The notes below the pieces were generated by a model, which saw only the letters and a list, made by a program, of their open reading frames with translations, made no database searches and had not been told where the DNA came from. This document shows positions 43,796 to 52,360 of a DNA stretch of 64,000 bases, piece after piece; position 1 is the stretch's first letter; each line of letters starts with the position of its first letter. The stretch is from Candidatus Solirubrobacter pratensis (GTDB lineage: Bacteria > Actinomycetota > Thermoleophilia > Solirubrobacterales > Solirubrobacteraceae), in the NCBI RefSeq assembly GCF_000425945.1, contig NZ_KE384480.1:124001-188000 (forward strand), written 5' to 3'. The position numbers and the translations under genes are program-made.

Positions 43796-45147
43796 CGCTG
43801 CGCCATCGGATAGCGGCGGTCGCGGGCGCCGCCGTGGCCGTCGCGGTGCTGGCCGCGGCGGCGGTCATCTACCTGGCCTTGCGCGCGGACCTGCTCGGCG
43901 AGATCGACAGCGCCCTGCACGAGCGCAGCGAGCAGTTCGTCCACGACCCCGATCCCGATCGCGACGGCGACCAGGTCTGCGCGAGCAACGAGCGCTCGTT
44001 CCCAGCGCCGGCGCCCGGCAGCGACGACCTGCGCTTCGGCGGCGCCGGCGGCTTCATCCAGATCGCCTGCCGGGACGGGACGATCGTGCGCGCCGCCGGC
44101 GCGACCACGACGGTGCCGCTGACCCCCGCCGCACGCGCCATCGCGCGCAGCGGCCGCGGCAGCGACGTCAGCACGCAGGCGGTGGGCGACACGAGCCTGC
44201 GCGTCCTGACGACCGGCACGGGAGCCGGCGCGGTGCAGGTGGCGCGGCCCCTCGGCGAGGCTGATCACGAGCTCGACCGCATCGTCGCCGTGCTCGCGAT
44301 CGTCGCCGCCGCAGGCGTCGCCCTGGCCGCCGCGCTCGGCGCGCTCGTCGCGCGCACCGCGCTGGCGCCGATCGATCGCTTCACGCGCCGCACCGAGGCG
44401 CTGTCGCACGATCCGGACGTGTCCGAGCGGATGGAGGTGCGCGGCGGCGACGAGCTGGCGCGGCTCGCCCGCAGCTTCAATACGACGCTGGACGCGCTCG
44501 AGCGGTCCGTCGAGGCCCAGCGGCACCTCGTGGCCGACGCCAGTCACGAGCTGCGCACCCCGATGGCGAGCCTGCGCGCGAACATCCAGACGCTGGAGGC
44601 CGCCGACGAGCTGCCCGAGGAGGATCGCGCGGCGTTGCGGGCGGACATCGTCGGCGAGCTGGACGAGCTGACGGCACTCGTCGCCGACGTGGTCGAGCTC
44701 GCGCGCGGCAGCACGCCGGAGCGCGCGCTGGACGACGTCCGGCTGGACCGTGTGGTGCGGGCGCTGGTGGAGCGGCCGCGGGTGCGCGCCGCCGAGTTCC
44801 GGCTCTCGCTCGAGCCCACGGTCGTCCAAGGCGAGCCCGATCGCGTCAGCCGCGCGGTGTCGAACCTGCTCGACAACGCGATCAAGTGGAGCCCGGCGGA
44901 CCGCGCGATCGACGTCGAGCTGCGCGAGGGGATCCTCAGCGTGCGCGACCACGGCCCGGGCTTTGCGCCTGCGGATCTGCCGCACGTGTTCGAGCGCTTC
45001 TTCCGCGCCGGCGGCGCGCGGGGGATGCCGGGCTCCGGCCTCGGGCTGGCGATCGTCAAGCAGGCCGCGGAGGCCCACGGCGGCTGGGTCACGGCGGCGA
45101 ACGCGCCTGGTGGCGGCGCGCTGCTGCGGATCCGGTTCGGCGACTGA
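43792..45147 (+). CDS. Sensor histidine kinase (MprB-like, HAMP)
   Basis: A 451-residue kinase with two membrane helices (about residues 8-30 and 160-183) around an extracellular sensor of about 130 residues, a HAMP region (LAPIDRFTRRTEAL), phospho-His in VADASHELRTPMASLR, N-box NLLDNAIKWS and ATP lid DHGPGFAP / GSGLGLAIVK. The sensor contains two Cys (QVCASNE, IQIACRDG) that could form a disulfide and sense redox state, which would suit the redox genes 38 bases downstream; this is inference. Confidence 0.92.
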   Translation: MTLRHRIAAVAGAAVAVAVLAAAAVIYLALRADLLGEIDSALHERSEQFVHDPDPDRDGDQVCASNERSFPAPAPGSDDLRFGGAGGFIQIACRDGTIVRAAGATTTVPLTPAARAIARSGRGSDVSTQAVGDTSLRVLTTGTGAGAVQVARPLGEADHELDRIVAVLAIVAAAGVALAAALGALVARTALAPIDRFTRRTEALSHDPDVSERMEVRGGDELARLARSFNTTLDALERSVEAQRHLVADASHELRTPMASLRANIQTLEAADELPEEDRAALRADIVGELDELTALVADVVELARGSTPERALDDVRLDRVVRALVERPRVRAAEFRLSLEPTVVQGEPDRVSRAVSNLLDNAIKWSPADRAIDVELREGILSVRDHGPGFAPADLPHVFERFFRAGGARGMPGSGLGLAIVKQAAEAHGGWVTAANAPGGGALLRIRFGD

Positions 45148-45185
45148 CGCCGGCGACTCCTACGTTCGGCTTACGGTCGTTGCCG

Positions 45186-46565
45186 ATGCTGGAGCGCATG
45201 GCCTCAGTCGCGATCCCCCGGCACCGCGTGCACGCACGCGCACGCGGCCTCACCGGCTTCGACCTGGCCGCGCTGTTCACCGGCAACCTGGTGCTCGTCG
45301 CCGGGCTGTGGTGGCGCGGCGGAGAGCTCTCGAACCTCCATCAGATCGGCGGGGTGCTGACCAGCGGCGGCCGCCTGGCCGGTCTGCTCGGCGCGTATCT
45401 CATCCTCGTGCAGGTCCTGCTGCTCGCGCGGATACCCGCGCTCGAGCGCGCGGTCGGGTTCGAGCGGCTGACGTTCTGGCATCGCGTCAACGGCCGCACC
45501 GCGCTCGGCCTGCTGATCGCGCACGCGGCGCTGATCTCGATCGGCTACGCGCTGACCGACCGCCTGTCGCTGCCGCGCGAGGTCTGGAGCCTGCTGACGA
45601 CCTTCCCGGGCGTGCTGACGGCGACGGCGGGCCTGCTCGCGCTGAGCGGCGTCGTGGTCGCGTCCGTCGTGATCGTGCGGCGGCGCCTGCGCTACGAGAC
45701 CTGGTACTTCGTCCATCTCTACAGCTACCTCGGCATCGCGCTCGCCTTCAGCCACCAGATCGCGACCGGCCATGACTTCGCCGGCAACCCCGTCGCGCAG
45801 GTCTACTGGAAGTCGCTCTACGCCGGATCGCTGGCGGCGCTCGTGGTCTTCCGTGTGGCGGCGCCGATCGCGCGTGGCTTCTACCACCGGCTGCAGGTGA
45901 TCGACGTCATCGCCGAAGGCCCCGGCGTGGTGACGCTGTGGATCGGCGGGCGCCGGCTCGACCGCCTCGCGGCGCGCTCCGGCCAGTTCTTCCTCTTCCG
46001 CTTCCTCACGCGCGACCGCTGGTGGGAGGCGCACCCGTACTCGCTCTCCTGCGCGCCCGACGGCCGCCACCTGCGGATCACCGTCAAGGCGCTCGGCGAC
46101 TTCTCCGCCTCGCTGGCCCGTGTGCGGCCCGGGACGCGGGTGCTGGCCGAGGGACCGTTCGGGTCCTTCACGGCCGCGGCCCGCCGCAGACGCCGTGCGC
46201 TGTTGATCGCGGGCGGCGTCGGCATCACCCCGATCCGCGCCCTGCTGCAGGACATGCCGGGTGGGCCGGGTGACATGACCGTGGTCTACCGCGCGGTCGG
46301 GGAGCGCGACGTCATCTTCCGCGAAGAGCTCGACGAGCTCGCGAGCCGGCGCGGCGCCGAGCTGCACTACGTGCTGGGCGACCATCGCGACCCGGCGGCG
46401 CGCGAGCTGCTTGGGCCGGCTCACCTGCGCCACCTCGTCCCTGATCTCCGCGCGCGCGACGTGTTCGTCTGCGGCCCGCCCGCGATGGCCGACGCCGTAC
46501 GCCGCACCCTGCGCCGCGCCGGCGTGCCCCGGCGCCAGGTCATCTGCGAGGGGTTCGGCTACTGA
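45186..46565 (+). CDS. Ferric-reductase-like transmembrane oxidoreductase with FAD/NAD(P) domain
   Basis: A 459-residue protein. The N-terminal 230 residues have about six helices with His pairs suited to heme binding (FWHRVNG, LIAHAALIS; YFVHLYSY, AFSHQIATG). The C-terminal half is a ferredoxin-reductase module: FAD site HPYSLSCAP, nucleotide sites GGVGITPIRALL and VFVCGPPAMADAV, and the terminal EGFGY. It moves electrons from cytosolic NAD(P)H through FAD and heme to the outside. The next gene encodes a flavinylated FMN-binding protein that would take the electrons. ATG 45186 is used; ATG 45198 is possible. Confidence 0.9.
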   Translation: MLERMASVAIPRHRVHARARGLTGFDLAALFTGNLVLVAGLWWRGGELSNLHQIGGVLTSGGRLAGLLGAYLILVQVLLLARIPALERAVGFERLTFWHRVNGRTALGLLIAHAALISIGYALTDRLSLPREVWSLLTTFPGVLTATAGLLALSGVVVASVVIVRRRLRYETWYFVHLYSYLGIALAFSHQIATGHDFAGNPVAQVYWKSLYAGSLAALVVFRVAAPIARGFYHRLQVIDVIAEGPGVVTLWIGGRRLDRLAARSGQFFLFRFLTRDRWWEAHPYSLSCAPDGRHLRITVKALGDFSASLARVRPGTRVLAEGPFGSFTAAARRRRRALLIAGGVGITPIRALLQDMPGGPGDMTVVYRAVGERDVIFREELDELASRRGAELHYVLGDHRDPAARELLGPAHLRHLVPDLRARDVFVCGPPAMADAVRRTLRRAGVPRRQVICEGFGY

Positions 46566-47011
46566 TGCGCCGCGCGATCACCGCACTCGTGGTCACCGCC
46601 GTCGTCGTGGTCGTGCTCGCGTCGTTCAAGACGCGCGTGCCCGCCCTGAACGCCGGCGTGCTGCCGCGCGCGACCGCCGCCGCCCCGTCCCCGACGCCGG
46701 CGCGCACACGTCGCCATCGCCATGCGGCTACGCACGCGTCGGCGACGGGCGACGCGATCAGCTATCCCTACGGCGTCCTGCAGGTGAAGGCCACGCTCTC
46801 GGGCAAGCGGCTGACGGGCGTCGAGATGGTCCTGCTGCAGCCGGAGCCCGGCCGCTCCGAGTCGATCGACGCGCAGGCCATCCCGCTGCTCCGCAGCGAG
46901 GCGCTGAAGGCGCACAGCGCGAAGGTCGACGTGATCTCCGGCGCGACCTACACCAGCGAGGCGTACGCACGCTCGCTGCAGTCCGCGATCGACCGCGCGC
47001 GAGCCTCGTAG
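46565..47011 (+). CDS. Exported FMN-binding domain protein (covalently flavinylated)
   Basis: A 148-residue protein with an N-terminal membrane anchor (about residues 5-22), a Pro/Ala/His-rich linker and an FMN-binding domain ending DVISGATYTSEAYARSL. The SGATYT element is the motif at which ApbE attaches FMN to Thr through a phosphoester. Its ATG overlaps the reductase stop by one base (TGATG), so the two are coupled. It would accept electrons from the reductase outside the membrane. The apbE gene needed for loading is not in this window. Confidence 0.9.
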   Translation: MRRAITALVVTAVVVVVLASFKTRVPALNAGVLPRATAAAPSPTPARTRRHRHAATHASATGDAISYPYGVLQVKATLSGKRLTGVEMVLLQPEPGRSESIDAQAIPLLRSEALKAHSAKVDVISGATYTSEAYARSLQSAIDRARAS

Positions 47012-47158
47012 CCTGCCGGCTCCTGATCATCGCGCTAGCGCCCGCTGGCCCGGCGGCCAGTCCTGGACCCACGCCGCCGCCACCAGTCTGTGGAGTATCC
47101 GCTCGTACGAGAAGCATGCGGGCGCCGAGACAGCGAGACGACACGCACAGGAGTCGAC

Positions 47159-47515
47159 GTGAGATTGATCCGCAGACGTCTACTGGCGTTGGTGATCGCG
47201 ATGGGCGCAGCGGCCGTGGTCACTCCGGTCTCCGGCGCGAGCGCGCAGGTCGCGCCGATCGGCTATCCAGGCCCGCCGGTCGGCGGTGTCGCGATCGGCG
47301 GGAACGAGATCGGCAGCGCGGGCTGCGTGGGGACGACCCGGCCGTCGCTCGGCGGGAACAACGGCAGCACGTCAGCGCAGACATGCGGCGCGGCGCTGGC
47401 GTTCACCGGCCCGCAGATCGGGCAGATCAGCAGCGTGGTCGGGCCCACGATCATCGGCTCCCCGCTCGCCCAGGTGAACGTGTCCGCCGGGTCCATCACC
47501 GCCGTCGGTCCGTAG
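47159..47515 (+). CDS. Small secreted Gly/Ser/Pro-rich protein, unknown
   Basis: A 118-residue protein with a signal peptide (RRRLLALVIAMGAAAVV, cleavage near GASAQ). GTG 47159 has AGGAG 6-7 bases upstream. The mature 85 residues are uncharged and rich in Gly, Ile, Val and Pro (VGGVAIGGNEIGSAG, QIGQISSVVGPTIIGSP), with two Cys (GCVG, TCGA). The composition suggests a surface-active or wall-associated protein, somewhat like chaplins in style, but no family match is claimed. Confidence 0.65.
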   Translation: MRLIRRRLLALVIAMGAAAVVTPVSGASAQVAPIGYPGPPVGGVAIGGNEIGSAGCVGTTRPSLGGNNGSTSAQTCGAALAFTGPQIGQISSVVGPTIIGSPLAQVNVSAGSITAVGP

Positions 47516-47557
47516 CCGCCCCGGACGCGGTCGCCAGGGCGTCGGCTCCCTCAACGT

Positions 47558-47626
47558 GATCGCGAGCCGCTTGTCGGCGTAGAGCGCCTCGTCGGCGCGG
47601 CGCAGCAGCGCGGTGGCGTCGTCGCC
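47558..47626 (-). pseudogene. Fragment of a GGDEF (diguanylate cyclase) C-terminus
   Basis: The minus strand reads GDDATALLRRADEALYADKRLA, here as GDDATALL and RRADEALYADKRLA, which is the last helix of a GGDEF domain (ALLRRADEALYxAK). Nothing of the catalytic core precedes it; the frame is Arg/Pro-rich upstream and runs on without a domain downstream. A membrane sensor typical of diguanylate cyclases lies 1.3 kb away on the same strand (48969-49949), so this may be its detached end. Confidence 0.6.
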
Positions 47627-47674
47627 GGGAGGGGGCCTTGCGCGACGGCGCCGAGGGTTCGGCGCGGCGTCGCG

Positions 47675-48001
47675 TCAGCGCGGCGCGTACATGATCAGCG
47701 CGACGCCCGCGAGGCAGACAAGCGCTCCGGTGACGTCATAGCGATCGGGACGGAATCCGTCGAAGGCGACGCCCCACAGCAGTGAGCCGACGATGAACAC
47801 GCCGCCGTAGGCGGCGAGGACGCGGCCGAAGTGCGCGTCGGGCTGGAGCGCCGCGATCGCGCCATAGCCGGCGAGCGCGACCGCGCCGGCGAGGGCGAAG
47901 AGCGGCCCGCGACCGTCCTTGATCGCCTGCCACATCAAGAACGCACCGCCGATCTCGGCGACCGCCGCCGCGACGAACAGGGCCATCGAGCGTCCGGTCA
48001 C
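47675..48001 (-). CDS. YnfA/UPF0060 family membrane protein
   Basis: A 108-residue, four-helix protein matching YnfA in length and motifs: ALFVAAAVAEIGGAFLMWQ, GYGAIAALQPDAHFGRVLAAYGG (as GYGAIAALQ and FGRVLAAYGG) and GVAFDGFRPDRYDVTGA. The family is related to small multidrug resistance proteins, but transport is not established for most members. GTG 48001 gives the family-typical N-terminus and overlaps the MerR stop by 4 bases (GTGA). Likely regulated by that MerR protein. Confidence 0.88.
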   Translation of the reverse strand: MTGRSMALFVAAAVAEIGGAFLMWQAIKDGRGPLFALAGAVALAGYGAIAALQPDAHFGRVLAAYGGVFIVGSLLWGVAFDGFRPDRYDVTGALVCLAGVALIMYAPR

Positions 48002-48426
48002 CGGTGAACGGCTCGCAGCGCGAGCGCCTGGTGGCGAGCGGGTAGGGCAGGGTCGTCGAAGAGGTCGCAGGCGTCGACGGTCCCGCACTCGCAGCGCGTC
48101 GCCGTCTCGAGCCACGCGCGGACTTGCTGGGCGCGCGCGATCAGGAGCTCGATCTCGGGCAGCCGGCGCTCGGCGAGCTCGCGCAGGCGCGGCGAGAGCG
48201 GATCGGTGCCGAGCTCGAGCAGGTCGCGGATCTCGTCGAGCGAGAGGCCGGCGCGCTGGGCGACGTCGATGACCGCGAGGCGGCGCAGCACCGAGGCGTC
48301 GTAACGACGCTGACCGCTGACGCGCGGCGCCTCGGGGAGCAGGCGGATCAGCTCGTAGTAGCGGATCAGCGACTTTCGCACGCCGGCAGTGCGGGCGACA
48401 TCGCCGATCCGGAGTGTCTCGTCCAT
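47998..48426 (-). CDS. MerR-family regulator with Cys cluster
   Basis: A 142-residue MerR protein: helix-turn-helix LRIGDVARTAGVRKSLIRYYE, given as LRIGDVARTAGV and SLIRYYELIRLL, dimerisation helix IELLIARAQQVRAWLETATR and a C-terminal CECGTVDACDLF cluster (Cys-x-Cys-x6-Cys) that could bind metal or sense thiol oxidation; it resembles but does not match the SoxR CxxCxC[x]nC iron-sulfur motif. A SoxR-box-like palindrome in the divergent intergenic region (48436-48453) is its probable operator. Cotranscribed with the ynfA-like gene. Confidence 0.88.
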   Translation of the reverse strand: MDETLRIGDVARTAGVRKSLIRYYELIRLLPEAPRVSGQRRYDASVLRRLAVIDVAQRAGLSLDEIRDLLELGTDPLSPRLRELAERRLPEIELLIARAQQVRAWLETATRCECGTVDACDLFDDPALPARHQALALRAVHR

Positions 48427-48431
48427 CGCAC

Positions 48432-48462
48432 TTGACCTCAAGTCGGGTTGAGGATCGAGAGT
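48432..48462 (+). promoter_or_regulatory. MerR-type promoter with SoxR-box-like operator, leaderless transcript
   Basis: TTGACC (48432-48437) and GAGAGT (48457-48462) are separated by 19 bases, the overlong spacer typical of MerR-activated promoters. Within it lies CCTCAAGTCGGGTTGAGG (48436-48453), an 18-bp dyad very close to the enterobacterial SoxR box. The expected start point falls on or next to the A of the ATG at 48469, implying a leaderless mRNA. Confidence 0.6.
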
Positions 48463-48468
48463 CTAGGC

Positions 48469-48759
48469 ATGACCAAGCCTTCGATCGCTTGCACCCTGAG
48501 CCCCGCCGAGCTGCGAATACGCCGGCACGAGACCGCGGACCTCGCCCGCCACGCCCTGCGATCCCGCCGGTCCGTCGAGCGAGGCGAGCTGCTCGTCTTC
48601 GACGCGGACGCCGAGTCCGCCCTGCGCGACGCGATCGCGGCCGAGGCGGAATGCTGCGCCTTCCTCGCGATGGAGCTGCGCACGTCCGGCATGCAGCTCG
48701 AGCTCGAGATCACGGGCCCGGATGAGGCGCGCGCGATGATCGCGGGGTTGTTCGCCTGA
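48469..48759 (+). CDS. Small CCxF-motif protein linked to MerR regulator
   Basis: A 96-residue soluble protein starting TKPSIACTLSPAELRIRRHE after the initiator, with AEAECCAFLAMELR (vicinal Cys pair) and a C-terminal ITGPDEARAMIAG. Similar small proteins with an E-x-CC-x-F motif occur next to MerR and metal-resistance genes in actinobacteria; the Cys pair could bind a soft metal. The ATG at 48469 lies 6 bases beyond the predicted -10 element, so the transcript is probably leaderless. Divergent from the MerR-YnfA pair. Confidence 0.72.
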   Translation: MTKPSIACTLSPAELRIRRHETADLARHALRSRRSVERGELLVFDADAESALRDAIAAEAECCAFLAMELRTSGMQLELEITGPDEARAMIAGLFA

Positions 48760-48968
48760 CGCGACGCCGATCGCCGTCCCGGTCAACGCCGGCGTCGATG
48801 CATGGATCCGGCGCGAGGTCGCCGAGGACCGGGGTCCGTCCCGTGCGATCTGTCTGCGCGACGATGACCGTGCGCCGGGCTGCGCTGGCCGGTCGTGGCA
48901 TTGGCCGACCGCGCGCCGAGGGGCGCTGCGACGGACGTCGGTCCGCGGGCGTCCCTCAACGGCCGGCG

Positions 48969-49949
48969 CTAGCTGCTGTCCCGCGGCCGAGCGATGATGA
49001 TCTGGGCCATCGCGACGAGCAGCACGACGAGCGTGATGATGCGTTCGGCGCTGCCGAGCTCGTGGAAGAGCGAATAGACCTGGATGCCGGCCGCCAGCGC
49101 CTGGGCGGCGACCGGCAGGACGATCGCGCGCCACCCGACGACCTCGGCGTCGAAGACGGGCTTCTCGGACGGGCGCCAGATCGCGTAGGCGATCATCAGG
49201 GCGCCGAGCGGCCAGATGAAGTCGTATCGCCCCGCGACGTAGGCGTCGCGAGCCTCCTGGACTGCGAACAGGCCGTCCCCGAGGGCCATCACTATGCAGC
49301 CCAAGCCGAGCAGCAGCCACGTCCGGCCGGGACGCCAGGCTGTGACGCCGTAGACGCCGAGGACGGCGCCGATCAGCAGCGTGTCGAGGATCGAGTAGCT
49401 GAAGTTGACGGCGGTGGCGGCGGTGCTCGACGTCGCCTCCATGGCGGCGGGTTCCAGCAGCAAGGCCGCGCACGGCGCGAGCACGATCAGCATGACGGCG
49501 ACGCCGTCGAGCCAGCGGTGCAGATGGAAGCGCGTGATCTGCAGGCGGATGAGGAGGGCGATCCCGGCCGCGGTGAGCGGGTACCAGGCCAGCCACAGCG
49601 CGTCTGCCGGCGACGGGTAGGGCGGCGTCGGATCGTGCGCGTAGAGGATCGCCCACAGGACGTTGCCCGCCGTCCAGGCCATCAGCCCGAGGCCGAACGC
49701 CAGCGACACCGGACGCCAGCGCGCGTCGTCGCGTCCGCGCGCGATGCACAGCACGGCGGCGCCGAAGATCACCGCGTCGTGAACGATGTCGTTGAAGAGC
49801 GTGTCGTAGCCGTCGGCACCCGAGAGCTGGTAGGCGGCCTCGGCGACGACGAGGACGATGGCGACGCGCCACACCACGGCGACGAACTGCTTCGGTACGC
49901 CGGCGAGTCGCGGGCGGCGCGCGAGGACTTCAGTCACCGCCGGCGGCAT
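48969..49949 (-). CDS. Membrane sensor-type protein, probably a diguanylate cyclase lacking GGDEF
   Basis: A 326-residue protein with about nine to ten helices (ADALWLAWYPLTAAGIALLI; LLLGLGCIVMALGDGLFAV), the architecture that in many actinobacteria forms the N-terminal sensor of GGDEF/EAL proteins. Here the frame stops (TAG) right after the last helix (IITLVVLLVAMAQIIIARPR), exactly where a linker and GGDEF domain would begin. A GGDEF tail fragment lies downstream on the same strand at 47558-47626. I read this as a truncated cyclase, although it could persist as a stand-alone membrane protein. Confidence 0.6.
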   Translation of the reverse strand: MPPAVTEVLARRPRLAGVPKQFVAVVWRVAIVLVVAEAAYQLSGADGYDTLFNDIVHDAVIFGAAVLCIARGRDDARWRPVSLAFGLGLMAWTAGNVLWAILYAHDPTPPYPSPADALWLAWYPLTAAGIALLIRLQITRFHLHRWLDGVAVMLIVLAPCAALLLEPAAMEATSSTAATAVNFSYSILDTLLIGAVLGVYGVTAWRPGRTWLLLGLGCIVMALGDGLFAVQEARDAYVAGRYDFIWPLGALMIAYAIWRPSEKPVFDAEVVGWRAIVLPVAAQALAAGIQVYSLFHELGSAERIITLVVLLVAMAQIIIARPRDSS

Positions 49950-50197
49950 CCGGGCCTCCGCGCTCGACCAGGACCGTCGCCGCGCTCGCGATGATCAGCG
50001 TCTCGTGGAGTGAGCTGAACTCGACGCGCGGCGTGGGATGGCCGCGCGGATGCTGAACGGGGGCAACACGCATCGTGGGGCCGCGCAGCACCCTAGCCCC
50101 CGTCGGCCGGCCGGGTCAACCGCGCGTCCTGATCTGAACACGGAGACCTACGGGGAACTCGAGGCGGCCTCGCGGGCGGTGGCGCCGATGCGTTCGC

Positions 50198-51339
50198 CTA
50201 GGCGGCCTTCGGAGGCGCGGCGCCCCGTAGTTCCGCGATCACTTCGGCCAGGGTGTGGATGTGGCCTCGACCACCGCGGGCTCGGCGACGTCGTCGGGCA
50301 GGTACGCCACGAGGTGCAGACCCGCGGCGATCCCCGCCGGCTCGAGGTCGGGTAGCCGCTCGCGCAGCGCGGTGAGGAGCGCGTCCCGGCGCCGCCGGTA
50401 CAGGGGTCGCATGCGGCGAAGGTGGCGGTCGAACTCGCCGTGGGAGAGGAAGTCGGCGAACGCGAGCTGGTCGAGCACGGGCGAGCCGCGATCGGCGAGC
50501 GTCTTGGCCTCGGCGATGCCGGCGATGAGCTGCCCAGGCGCGACAAGCCAGCCGAGCCGCAGGCCCGGAGCGAGGGTCTTGCTCGCCGTGCCGGCGTAGA
50601 TGACCCGATCGGGCGCGAGGCCCTGGATCGCGCCGATCGGCGCCCGGTCGTAGCGGTACTCCGCGTCGTAGTCGTCCTCGACGATCAGCGCGTCCCGCTC
50701 CTCCGCCCAGCGCAGCGCCGCGGCGCGCCGCGCGGGCGCCAGGACCGCGCCGGTCGGCCACTGGTGCGACGGCGTGAGGATCAGGGCATCGGCGTCGATG
50801 CGGTCGAGCGCGTCGACGCGGACGCCGTCCTCGTCGACCGGCACGCCGACGACCTCAAGGCCGGCCGCGCGCGCGACCGGAACCGCATCGTCGTCCGCGC
50901 ACGGGTCCTCGACCGCAAGCCGCGTAGCGCCGGACTTCACCAGCATCTGGATCACGAGGGCTATGCCGTGGGCGTAGCCGTTGCAGATCACGATGTCGCG
51001 CGCGTTGGCCGACGTGCCGCGCACACGGTTGAGGTATCCGGCCAGCGCGTCGTGCAGCGCGGGCGCGCCGCGGCCGCTCACGTAGCCGAAGTCCTCGGCG
51101 GAGGCCTCGGTGAGGACCCGCCGGATCGACCGCAGCCACGCCGCCCGCGGGAACCGCGAACCGTCGGCTTTGCACGGGCAGAAGTCGATCCTCGGCGCTC
51201 GTGCGGGAGCGGGCCGCGCAGGGGGCGCGGCGGTCTCGGGTCCGATGGCGACGCGGGTGTACCCACCCGCCCGGCTGGTCAGGTAGCCCTCGGCGACGAG
51301 CTGCTGGTAGGCCTCGACGACGACGCGCAAGCTCATCAA
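50198..51339 (-). pseudogene. Truncated MocR/PdxR-type regulator (GntR-aminotransferase)
   Basis: The 366-codon frame 50239-51339 covers the aminotransferase-like domain of a MocR regulator (CNGYAHGIALVIQMLVKSGA, PSHQWPTGAVLAPARR, and the PLP-lysine motif YAGTASKTLAPGLRLGW). The N-terminus begins in the middle of the winged helix (RVVVEAYQQLVAEGYL), so about 60-70 residues of the DNA-binding domain are missing. At the other end sense shifts frame near 50245 to HTLAEVIAELRGAAP, with some 30 residues lost. The 5' end abuts the broken RibD-like gene at 51340, marking a rearrangement junction. It cannot bind DNA normally. Confidence 0.75.
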
Positions 51340-51719
51340 CTGGACCTACATCACCCCGGCGGTGTCATCGAAGGGCCGCATCTGTGGCCCTCGCTCGGCC
51401 GCCCCGGCGACGGGCGCGCCGAGCAGATCCAGACCGATCTGCTCCTGTCCTGTGACGCGCTGCTGATGGGCCGGCGCACCTACGGCGACTCCAATACGGC
51501 TTCGGTGCCGTCTCGCGGTTGCTGCTCGAGCACGGCCTGCTCGACGAGCTGCGGCTCTGGGTGCACCCGCTGATCCTGGGCAACGGCAGCCCGAGCGATC
51601 TGCTGTTCGGCGCCGCTCCCGCAGTCGGTTTCAACCTGACCGACGCGACGACGCTCAGCGACGGGATCGTCATCGTCAGTTACGAAACCCACCGGACCCT
51701 CGCTCGCGCGGCCGCGTAG
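51340..51719 (+). pseudogene. Internally deleted RibD/DHFR-like gene
   Basis: From 51340 the plus strand reads GGVIEGPHLWPSLGRPG and TDLLLSCDALLMGRRTYGD, then after about base 51500 the sense frame changes to RLLLEHGLLDELRLWVHP and LILGNGSPSDLLFGAAP to a stop at 51719. Compared with the intact family (about 190-200 residues; the relative at 3154 is longer), both the N-terminus and about 75-80 central residues including the second beta-alpha unit are missing, with a frame change at the deletion. Clearly not functional. Confidence 0.75.
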
Positions 51720-51784
51720 ATGCCTGCAGCGCAGCGCAGCGCAAGCCGGCCGGCGCGAAGGGGCCGGGCATCGACTACGCGAGC

Positions 51785-52273
51785 TTGATCAAGAAGCTCC
51801 GGCTGCCGCCCGGGTTCACCGCGCCGACGCGGTCGACCTACGAGGATCTCGTCGCCACGGCGATCACGCGAGCCGACCTGCGCGACGACGTTCGTGGCAT
51901 CAACGCGAGTATCGCGCTGATCCAGCGGACGCGGGGCGGCGGCTGGCCGACCGAGCCGGTCACCGAGGAGTTCAACTTCGTCGACATCGTCTGGCACGAG
52001 CTCGAGTTCCGAGAGGGAGCCTCGTTCACCTACGTGGTTCGCGACGCGGGCCGCGGCTACCTCGGCTGCTGCTACCTGTACCCGATGGGACGCCGCACGG
52101 AGCTGACCGAGGCGCTCCTCGAGCACGATGTCGACATCAGCTGGTGGGTGACCCAGGGCGCCTACGAGCATGGCTACTACCGGACGCTCTACCACGCCCT
52201 GCGCCACTGGCTCGCGGAGCAGTTCCCGTTCGGGGCGCCCTACTACTCCAACACCGAGATCCCACCGGAGTGA
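51785..52273 (+). CDS. GNAT-like acetyltransferase-family protein
   Basis: A 162-residue protein beginning KKLRLPPGFTAPTRSTYEDL and containing FTYVVRDAGRGYLGCCYLYP and ISWWVTQGAYEHGYYRTL, the beta4-beta5 pattern of a GNAT fold, though the acetyl-CoA loop (Q/RxxGxG/A) is not well preserved. TTG 51785 is the best start found and lacks a good ribosome site. It sits in the region of broken genes but looks complete. Substrate unknown. Confidence 0.6.
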   Translation: MIKKLRLPPGFTAPTRSTYEDLVATAITRADLRDDVRGINASIALIQRTRGGGWPTEPVTEEFNFVDIVWHELEFREGASFTYVVRDAGRGYLGCCYLYPMGRRTELTEALLEHDVDISWWVTQGAYEHGYYRTLYHALRHWLAEQFPFGAPYYSNTEIPPE

Positions 52274-52360
52274 CGCATCCCGGACGTCCGCCGGCAGACG
52301 ACCGCATCTGAGCCCGGGGACGTTCTGGCGGCTCGCGGCAGTCGGTCGGCCGGCCCGGCG

